From Zonotrichia leucophrys gambelii (Eukaryota; Chordata; Aves; Passeriformes; Passerellidae): DNA of 64,000 bases. A model generated the notes under the pieces. The model worked only from the letters and a program-made list of their open reading frames with translations, did no database searches and was not told where the DNA came from. Location of the stretch: assembly GCF_028769735.1 (NCBI RefSeq), contig NC_088172.1:58931075-58995074 (forward strand), given 5' to 3'. This document shows, in pieces, positions 12,960-20,785 of the stretch. A program made the position numbers and the translations under genes. How positions within the stretch are numbered: position 1 is the first letter of the stretch; the number at the start of each line of letters is the position of its first letter.

Positions 12960-13500
12960 AAACTCCAATTTAAGCCACTGTCATGCTAAATATATAACAG
13001 TATCTGGGCTGGTTGCCTCCCAAAATTACTTTGTCAGCAAAACAAGTACCCCTTTCATTCTATGCCACAGCAGTGGAAAATAAACGCCTGTCTGTTTCTT
13101 CAGAAAATGCAACATCTGAGGGAGTATCTATATACAAGAGCATTCTTTGTCAGAGAAGTAATGCTTTATCTAACAATGGAAAAGACAAAAAAACTTTAAA
13201 ATCACAGTGTACTGCATTAACATCTGGTTTAAAGTGTGTTAAGAGCCAACAACTCAATGTCAATTTGGTGTGACTTTACGGTATTACTTGCTTGATTATG
13301 GCTCTCACTGGGGGAGCCGAGCATTTTGATATCATCCAAAGCCCCTGAGAACGATTGAACCAGCTGCTATTCTCTATATTGCATAATTACAAAGCACGCG
13401 CCGCCGTTTGGCAGACTGAAGAGGCACTGGGGGCCCACTTCTCAAAATATTTACAGCCTTTTATTCTTCTCTAAACAATCATTTGCATAGTAAAAGTGAT
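12960..13500. promoter_or_regulatory. Candidate conserved non-coding element (strongest in window)
   Basis: This is a block of about 540 bp without simple repeats or transposon traces. It ends in a mixed AT/GC section at 13,300-13,500 with CpGs preserved in an otherwise CpG-poor region (GCACGCGCCGCCG near 13,396), an ATTTGCAT octamer (POU-type) near 13,481, and TGATATCA and GCATAATTA words. Retained CpGs inside AT-rich desert suggest selection or protection from methylation. An 86-codon open frame at 13,013-13,273 overlaps it, but a coding role is not supported by any known motif. Alternatives are an unknown exon or chance. Confidence 0.35.
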
Positions 13501-14965
13501 ATACAGCACACAAACGTGGGTTTACTCTATTTCCACTTTCTCAAACTTACCTGGAAGTGACTGTGTGTAGCAGTGAGTAGGCAGAGGTGAGATGGAGCCA
13601 GCAGGGGTAAAGGCTGTAATATAGTCAGGAAAAGCTTCATGTTGACTTGGTCAGTAAAAGATGGTGAATTTTTCAAAGAAAACCTGAAAGATGCATAAAA
13701 ATTTTGCCTATGTGAAAGCATATCATGACACGTCTGCCCTGGAAGTGGAGAAGTTAAGAATCTAGGAGAAGCTACACATCAGCAAGCTGGTCATGACAGG
13801 GTTGCTAATGTGTAGATGAGATGCAGTGGCTGCATCTTGTTAGGAGCTCTGTGTGTGTCCATCTTTAAGTAACATATTTTTGGTTGGGAGATTGGTTTCT
13901 TTCCATGGCCATGTTGGTAAAATTCTGTTTTATCTAAAGTGAACAAAAAGCCATGGAAATTATCAGTAGCTGAGATGCTGGGAGAAAAATAAAGGGAACA
14001 AAAGAAAAAATCTGTTGGAATTTCTATCCTTATGTATCAGTTTGAAAGATTTGAAGTTGCAGAGGGATAGCAGAGTGACTAATGTTTGAATGTCTTTTTG
14101 CTCTCTGCCACACCAAGAAAATACATACACTTCTTGTGCACACACAACTTTTGAGTTACAAACCTATGTTTGATCTCAGCACCCACAGCTTCCAATCATG
14201 CTATGTATGGGAGGCATTGCACAATGTAGCTAAATTCCTTTAAAGCTCGAAATTTGTCTCAAGTTTTTTATATAAAATTCACATTGGTACAATGGAATCA
14301 CATATAGTAATGTTAAATGATTGATTAATCAATGTTTAAAAGTTTCTATGCTGTGTTATACAGGGGTTTTTTTCTCTTTTGTAATGTTTTTAATGAACAG
14401 ATCATTAAAAGTTACATTGTGCTGAGTACTAAACCCAAGATCCTTTGTCTTTTTATCCACAAAACTTAAGATCTGATTTGAACCAAACTTTTCCATCTTA
14501 TAAAATGGTTTTGAGGTGGAAAAGCTAAGAGCCAGCATAGGCAAATTTTTAGAGACACTACAGGGAGCCTGATATTTACACACTGTCCAGGATCTGAATG
14601 GTGAATCATTGATATGAATAGATATGGTTGGTTGTAAATCTCTACATCCCTGTAGGAGGTGTTATAATTCAATTTCCACACAGCAAGGGTTACCAAAACT
14701 AAATTTTGGTGCTTGTTTCTTTCCCACTTTCAAGATGTTTTATTGCATTGCATAATTTGGACTACAAGTGAAGGGGTTATAAGTGCAGAATCAAAATGAG
14801 AAATGTAGTGTCAGTCTGAGTGGGCTCCTGTAAACAGCTGCCTGAACACAGGGGCACAGCGTGGCAGGGGTCACTGTGTGAACCTGCTTCTGCTGGTTTT
14901 GCTTTGCAGTTTTTTCTGTGCAAGGACAACATCACGGAGCAAAAAAGTGAATTGTAGGGAGAAAA
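13501..14965. other. Non-genic unique sequence
   Basis: No gene was seen. A perfect 14-bp palindrome lies at 14,320-14,333 (listed separately). Open frames are at most 76 codons and none resembles a known protein. Confidence 0.5.
14320..14333. promoter_or_regulatory. Perfect palindrome with paired homeodomain-type half sites
   Basis: The 14-mer ATTGATTAATCAAT is its own reverse complement. It joins two TGATTGAT/ATCAATCA-like half sites around a TTAA centre, the geometry bound by PBX/HOX or HNF1-type homeodomain dimers. No other evidence of binding exists. A 14-bp palindrome in AT-rich DNA can arise by chance in 64 kb. Confidence 0.3.
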
Positions 14966-15520
14966 ATGTTCACTTATGACACAAGCGATCAATTAGCCAA
15001 CAGAAATACCACTCTGCAGAACCACATAGTTGCAAACAAGGAAGAATTGCTTAGGAATTTGAAGCCTGGGGTGGGCAACCTTTTCTGCAGTGATCATGAA
15101 ATGCAGAAGTTGCAAAACTTTAACAGGGCAAAAAGCAGGATCATAACACTGAGCTTAGGAGGCTCTTGCATATTGATGGATCTTCTTGGCATAACACCAT
15201 GGGATATGGCCCTGGATAGAAGAGGTGTCGAGGAGAGCTGGTTGATTTTTGTTTTTTTTTTAGTCTCCACTTTCAAGCTTGGTAATGGTCCTGTATGACG
15301 TGCAGGAAGTGAGGCCATGTTAGCAAGAAACCAGTGTGGATGAACAAGGAAGTGCATCCTGTGTGGATGAACAAATACAGTAAAAGAAAGTAGCAGTAAA
15401 GAGGTGGAAACAGGGGTAGCTGACTCAGCAGGGAAATAGAGACATCATCAAGTGCACAAATCCATCTAATTTAGGACAGCCTAAACCATAAGAAATAGAT
15501 GCTGATATAGATTAAAGGCT
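14966..15520 (+). mobile_element. CR1 LINE ORF2 fragment, endonuclease/RT linker
   Basis: A frame open from 14,966 to 15,298 encodes NKEELL, then CSDHEM (about residue 42), then ITPWDMAL and RRGVEESW near the end. These match in order the end of the CR1 ORF2 endonuclease domain (the SDH motif) and its linker (IPWD..L / G.QE.W). A following frame gives PVWMNKE, then RWKQG-like and EYRDI-like pieces in broken frames up to about 15,450, and decayed similarity to about 15,520. Stops and shifts show it is inactive. Its 14-bp word GTGTGGATGAACAA occurs twice (15,334 and 15,361), a local duplication. The rest of the element is missing on both sides. Confidence 0.8.
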
Positions 15521-15622
15521 TAGCTCTGGAGTCTCACAGACTAATTTCTGTTTTAAAGTGGATCTGCTTTTCCTGGAACCTGTTATCCTAATAATAGCCA
15601 TATAGCATAGAAGGCAGTCCAG

Positions 15623-15653
15623 ATTTATTTATTTGTTTGTTTGTTTATTTGTT
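15623..15653 (+). repeat. (TTTA)n/(TTTG)n tetranucleotide repeat
   Basis: About seven tetranucleotide units alternate from TTTA to TTTG and back to TTTA, followed by CCCCC. It lies between the CR1 ORF2 fragment and the left arm of the 51-bp inverted repeat. Confidence 0.85.
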
Positions 15654-15661
15654 CCCCCTAA

Positions 15662-15712
15662 ATAAAGTAAGTAACAAGTACGCAATTGACCTCTTTATGA
15701 GAAAAATCTAAT
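15662..15712 (+). repeat. Left arm of 51-bp dispersed inverted repeat
   Basis: This 51-bp stretch matches the reverse complement of 17,663-17,713 at 44 of 51 positions, without gaps, with a perfect 28-bp core at 15,685-15,712. Similarity stops at 15,713, exactly where retroviral LTR-like sequence begins. It may be a copy of the conserved-looking block at 17.7 kb, a member of an unrecognised repeat family, or one arm of a broken transposon. Confidence 0.9.
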
Positions 15713-15873
15713 CTTTGTGAAGAACTGCAGCCTATGGGAAGGAATCACACTGGAGGAGTCCATGCAGGACTGTCTCCCATGGGAGGGACCCCACAGGCAA
15801 AGGCAAAGACTCCTCTTTCTGAGAAGAAAGCAACAGCACTAATAATATGAGGTGAACTGGTTGGAACCCTCAG
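15713..15873 (+). mobile_element. Endogenous retrovirus LTR-like fragment, left part
   Basis: From about 15,714 the sequence follows a repeat I recognise from many bird genomes: GAACTGCAGCC, ATGGGAAGGA, GGAGGAGTCCATG, GGACTGTCTCCCATGGGAGG and GACCCCAC appear in the usual order, then an A-rich section and GGTGAACTGG..AACCC. I assign it to an avian ERV (ERVL-like) LTR or adjacent internal repeat, from memory of the family and not from a search. It seems to resume at 16,053 after an interruption. Coding parts of a retrovirus were not found, so this is a fragment. Confidence 0.5.
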
Positions 15874-15874
15874 T

Positions 15875-16052
15875 TGTCTTGCCAGCGTGGTAGTACAAAA
15901 CCTAAAATAGGGCTTTAGCTCTGTGCAAGCCCTGCTCAGCAATAGCAACACATCTCCTTATTATTAACGCTGTGCTCTGCACAAATCCAGAACACAATTC
16001 CATACTAGCCACTGTGAAGAAAATTAAGTCTACCCCACCCAAAACCAGCACA
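15875..16052. mobile_element. Second LTR-like fragment, nested in the first
   Basis: This 178-bp segment begins TG and ends CA, as retroviral LTRs do. It contains CAACACATCTCC, CAAATCCAGAACAC, ATACTAGCCACTGTGAAGAAAATTAA and AAAACCAGCACA-type words that recur together in another avian LTR family. It interrupts the first LTR-like sequence at its AACCC/CCATTCC position. It is shorter than a full LTR, so it is truncated or internally deleted. A target-site duplication is not clear; both junctions are C-rich. Assignment is from recall only. Confidence 0.4.
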
Positions 16053-16130
16053 GCCCCATTCCACATCTTCCTACATTGCTGTGAGGGAAGAGGTAAAGAA
16101 TTGGGAAAAAGGTTGAGAACCTGGCACCCA
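16053..16130 (+). mobile_element. Endogenous retrovirus LTR-like fragment, right part
   Basis: After the interruption the order of words expected for the outer LTR resumes: CCCCATTCC, a GCTGTGAGGGAAGAGGTA section, then AAGAATTGGGA and GGTTGAGAACCTGG. The similarity fades by about 16,130. Together with the left part this gives an old outer insertion of some 240 bp. No retroviral gene is visible nearby. Confidence 0.4.
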
Positions 16131-17399
16131 ACCGTAATCAAACCACCACATAGTGTAAGAGCCCTTCATAATGGAAGCCTGATTTCTACTAGTAAGACAG
16201 GTGCCTTGAAGAAGGCTGCACATAGATCTCAAACCAGGCAATGGGTCCTTCCATGTTGCTGCTGTAAGGCTGTGTGCTGAACACTCCCCTTCCTGAATGG
16301 GCTCTGATCTGAACAGCAAAGCAGTGGCTTTGCCTTCCACCCTGACACTTCAGATACATATGTGCGTAGTTTAAAAAGGACGTGACGCAAGAGTCAGATT
16401 TAAAACAGGTTTCTGTTTTTTAAGACTTGCTTGTAAGTTTTTCTCTACAGTCAGTGCAGCTTTCAAACAGCCTGACTTTTCTCTTTGTCACATTTCCAAA
16501 ATAGTATTCCTTTGCATTCTGAACTTCCTTTAACACTTCTGCTCCCTCTCCAGCCACATTAATAAATGTGTGACACCTGATTCTATCCTGTACAATGATG
16601 TTGTTGTTTGTGGAAATTGGAAAAGGCAGCAGTAGCTGGAAGTCTGTCTTGATATAGACAGACCTTAGTAGTAGTTACTCAAGGCTGGCTGAAAATTCCA
16701 TTAAGTGCGTATAAATCTACACAAATCTAAGATATTTTATAGTTTATTCTGTGTTCTAACTGCTTTCGAAACAGAAAATTCAGTGAAAAGTAGCCATACC
16801 CTTTGCTAGTGATAGAGGTAGAGTAGATAATGAGTTGCATGTAGAACAGACAACGTACCTCTCCAAACTTATGTAAAACAGTAGTGCTGCTTTGTTCTTT
16901 GCTAAGTTTAAATCCATTTTTTAGCTAGCAGATTCAATAATCTGTGTGGTGCTACTATGTAATTTAATTATATTTAATGATTGCATTTAATACTATTATT
17001 AATAAAGTTCAACAAAAAGAATACTATTGTGAAAAAGAAATAATATCCCCTATGATAGCATTGTATCCTGATATGATTAACATTAATTCTATTTGAAAAC
17101 ACTTTTCACCTGTTACAAGAGAATAGGCCTTTTACACATGGTTCAGTTTCTTCTACTGGCTTTAATAATTTATCAGGTACTAATTTTTCTCCTTTGTAAA
17201 AACATGCATAGTAATTTTTGTGTATATATATTAAGTTGAATTGCCTAATTTCTTGGTTCTGTAGAACTGCACTTTAAAAGTGTGTACATCTTACAATAGG
17301 AAATGAACTTTTGTGCACTAGTGTCACAACACTCAAGGTGGATAATGCAGCTTGTGTTCTTCTGAGTAGTATTTGTGCAACCTTGAAAAAGCTCAGTGT

Positions 17400-17720
17400 G
17401 CCATTGTTTTAAATCATGATTAAAACTTCATCTGCTGAAAGTTTCTAAGAAACACTACTTTAAAGCCATTGAAAGTCTTAAGCCATTGAAAGTGATATCT
17501 CTTTAAAATGCATGCCAGCTAGCATTTTACTACTTGAAAAAAGAAATAAAGCCTAAAGCTTAATGAAGCAAATGCATCAATTAGATAATTAGCTTAAAAA
17601 GCAAAAGGGAATTTCATGTCACTTTTAGTTACTGAACCTTAGGATGTCTTACTAATTTACACATTAGATTTTTCTCATAAAGAGGTCAATCATGCACTTG
17701 TTACTTTACTTATGAAGATG
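17400..17720. promoter_or_regulatory. Candidate conserved element with homeodomain-type cluster
   Basis: The block carries AATTAG/ATAATTAG cores at about 17,579-17,592 (ATCAATTAGATAATTAGC), an ATGCAT word, an 8-bp inverted repeat TAAAATGC/GCATTTTA (17,504-17,511 and 17,522-17,529), and at its end the 51-bp sequence repeated in inverted form at 15,662. It also has a 14-bp tandem duplication, AAGCCATTGAAAGT, at 17,463-17,476 and 17,480-17,493. These features suggest a regulatory element, but none proves conservation. Confidence 0.25.
17663..17713 (-). repeat. Right arm of 51-bp dispersed inverted repeat
   Basis: This is the reverse-oriented partner of 15,662-15,712 (44 of 51 matches; 28 identical bases at 17,663-17,690). 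The arms are 1950 bp apart, too far for a simple hairpin hotspot but possible as paired ends of an element or as an inverted duplication. Similarity stops at both ends of the arm. Confidence 0.9.
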
Positions 17721-20569
17721 TTAAAAATAGCAGACATGGAAAAAAGGAAATTTTTAACACCTGAAGAATATTTCCTACTATGGACAAATAGTTTGCTCTA
17801 AAATAGGTCTCATATATGAAATTTAAATGTTAAATAAAATCATGCTTAATTCAGTTGCAGAAAGAACTCAGGTAAGAATAGTGCAGAGGGAATATTATGT
17901 CTTTTTTCATCAATGCTATCTTGCAGAACTGATAATTATTTTTATAGGGGAACATTTTAGTTTCCCTGTCTTAGAAGCTGATTAGGGAGGCAGTTTCCAA
18001 CCTTTCTTTCTCTGCCTCTATTTTATTGGATTCAAACATGATTTGCTTGCTATGACTTAGCATTCTTGAACAGCTACGGGTTCTCAGTGCTGGGTGAGGC
18101 AAGTGCAAAGGGTTCCTGCAACTGTGTGCTGGTTTGTAAACTGATGTGGCCTCCTCTAAAACAGTCAATAATCCATATCCTTCACTAAAAAAGTGCCTAT
18201 TACCTCCCCCTTCCTGGGAAATAAATATGCTGGTGTTTTGATGGGTGAGGGTTGTTCTTTTTATACACAGAAAATTTTTCAACTTCAGAGTTCTAAGAAA
18301 CTTGTGCAAAACTGCATTGGAAATGACGTAAAATACTTTTTTTTCAGTTTCATCTATTTTAAGTATTGTAATGTAAGCCATGAAGGGCCAAAGAAAGGGG
18401 TATCAGTATAGAAGTGTGATGTTTTTAAAACAATGGAATTGCTAAGAAATGTTGAATATCTTTCTAACCTCTTCTTTCAGGCCTTTCATATAATCCTTGA
18501 CTAGTGTGTTCTTAACTTGCATGAGGATTTCATAATCAAGTACCCTGTCTATGTTGATTCAGTGCTTGATACTGTCATTAGAAACTTCTTTTGGATCACA
18601 CTTGGATAACTTCTAGGCTTTTGTTACTGCTTTCTCACATTGATTTATATCCAAGGAAAATAGCTAGTGAAGGAGATTTTACCTAGTCAAAATCCTGACC
18701 TTGAGTTCTGATATCTTGCCTTTGCATGCAGCATCTACTCTTGGAAACTGGTTGATAACTGACTTTTCTTTAAAGCCCTAGGTCTTACCTGTTTTTCTAA
18801 GAAAGGGATTTTCAGAAGCTTTTTAATTCTTCTAGGTCTTGTTAAAATCCCAGATAAATTCTTGATTCATTTGGCTATTGACTTCACAGTTCCTTTTCCA
18901 TTATACTGTTGGGCTCTGAGTTCAAATAAATTAAATTGTGTTTAACAGGATTTTGTAGCTGTTACATCTTTCTAAGAGGTACTTGTAAGGGCTTTTAAAA
19001 CTCAATTTATAACAATTCTTAAAGCTTAACTCTAACTCCAAATTGTAAATTCTTGAGACTGACCAAAAAAACTGAGTCAGAGGAAAAGCTTCCCATCAGG
19101 CTGTTCTAGAAGTCAGTTTCCTGGTGTAAGCTGCCAACCTGGCTGTGTTTGGGATGTGTCTGTACAGCTACTTTAAGCCTGCTCAGGGCTTCTGTGCCAC
19201 AGCAGAGAAGCAGCAGAAATGCAAGAGTTTGTTTTACTGTATCAGATTTCTCTGTGAACGTTTTTCAGCCTATTTGCAACCAAACCACAATTTTGACAAT
19301 AAATCCTTGTGAAATAGACCACTATGCTTCAAAAGTCAGTTTGCAGTTCTATATATCATGAGGCAGTGTGCTCGAACCAAGGTCACTGAGATGCGATCAA
19401 TCTATTTCAGTTCCCCATTTTACCTTTGCTCTCACCTCTTTTCCCTCCTTCATTTTCTGCCTCACGGTTCAGCTACAGAGCAGAAAGCTCGAGCACGCTC
19501 TGTGAGCCTGCACAGCTTCTGCTTGGCCTCCCCTCTGCCCAGGGACCTCTCCTCTCCACACCTGCTTCTCCCGTACTGCCAATCTGCATAGGCCAACAGG
19601 CACAAAAGTGACTGGAATATGCTTGAGGAAGTTCAATTAGCTTTTTAAAAATTTCTTTCCTTCTTCCCAGTTTCTCTTTATTTGTGCCAGATTGGCTTCA
19701 CCTGCAGCCTTACTAAGCCTAGGCTGTTATTTAAGCCATGTTGCTGTGCGTCTAATTTCTTGCCCCATTGGCCTGCCAGCTCCAATGGACTGGCTAAATA
19801 GTTGTGGAGCTTCAGCACCAAAGGACAAGAGGGCAAGATTTTGTTGCACAGCTATAAAACCCCATCATCAAAGCTTTAAGAATTGAAGAATTTTATTGTA
19901 CTCACATGCGTAGTATCGTCTGAATATTTCATAATACCAATACTAAAAATTAAGAATCATTATACTTCAAATTCTGTGATGCCCTGAAAATACTTAGATT
20001 ATGTTTTAAGAATCTGGGGGTCTCTTTCCTCTCTAACACTGTTGTCTTCTAGACAGTCTTGGTTTGATTGTGGACATGGGGACATTCCTCTGGGAGATTT
20101 TTTGTTACCAGTTCTTTTCCTTCAGCTTTAGTGCACTCTCTTTCTTATCAGTGATCCCCCAGCTTCTCTCCAGGTCCATCCAGCAGCCCCTGACCCCACA
20201 CCTGGCATTTTGCTGGTACAAGTCCTTTTTGCTGGTGTGCACAAGCCATGCTTCCATCACAGTCCTCGTGCTAGGCCTAGCTTGGGATGGGCTTGGCATA
20301 ACTAAATGTGGTGGTTTGGCAAAGGGCCAGGCCACATCTGGGACTACAGAATGAGACACAGGTCAGGTGCCACCTGTACCATAGCAACATTAATATGTAA
20401 TGCCCTTCAGAACAGTAACAGGTTTCAGTTTATTGCTGTTCCAGGAAGAGGCTTCAAGCAACTGAGTTCATTCCTGACCCATTGTCTATTACATGTATCC
20501 TCCTTATCTTCCCAGAATGATGAGTTATCTTGAAAGTGGAAGTATTTCAGGGAAAAAGGATATTAGGGG

Positions 20570-20785
20570 AGTTCATCAAGTGAACAATCTTATTTAATAT
20601 TCTCCTTAATGACCTTGACTCACGAATGAAATTTGCTGATATAACAGAGATGGGGTCAATCTCAATGCAGAGTAGGAGTTGAATAACAAGTAGGATGAAG
20701 TGGGTAATATGAAGAGCTGAAATGAATAAAAAGAGATGGATTTTAATACTGTAAGAGACAAAGCCGTGTATCAGGAGCAAATAAT
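20570..20785 (+). mobile_element. CR1 LINE reverse-transcriptase relic
   Basis: The frame at about 20,596-20,655 reads NILLNDLDSRM then KFADITEMG. This follows the CR1 reverse transcriptase order FNIFINDLD...KFADDTKLG, which contains the catalytic aspartate pair. The second aspartate is replaced by isoleucine and part of the loop between the motifs is deleted. Further weak similarity runs to about 20,785 with stops. It is a very old, inactive fragment; the strong motif order makes chance unlikely. Confidence 0.6.

Larger units (their letters stand above)
16131..20569. other. Non-genic unique sequence
   Basis: No gene was recognised. The longest open frame of the whole window (136 codons, minus strand, 17,971-18,381) lies here; it is basic and serine-rich, has no recognisable domain, and is within chance expectation for 64 kb of AT-rich DNA. 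19,100-19,600 and 20,050-20,370 are richer in G+C but give no known exon or repeat. The block 17,400-17,720 is listed separately. Confidence 0.5.

Noticed and set aside
13013..13273. 86-codon open frame in the conserved-looking block
   Set aside because: No protein motif was recognised and the non-coding element reading explains the block better. An unknown exon is not excluded.
17971..18381. Longest open frame of the window (136 codons, minus strand)
   Set aside because: No recognisable domain, composition like translated non-coding DNA, and a length expected by chance somewhere in 64 kb on six frames.
20300..20345. TGTGGTGGTTTGGC word resembling an avian LTR start
   Set aside because: The following bases do not continue as an LTR and no matching end was found.
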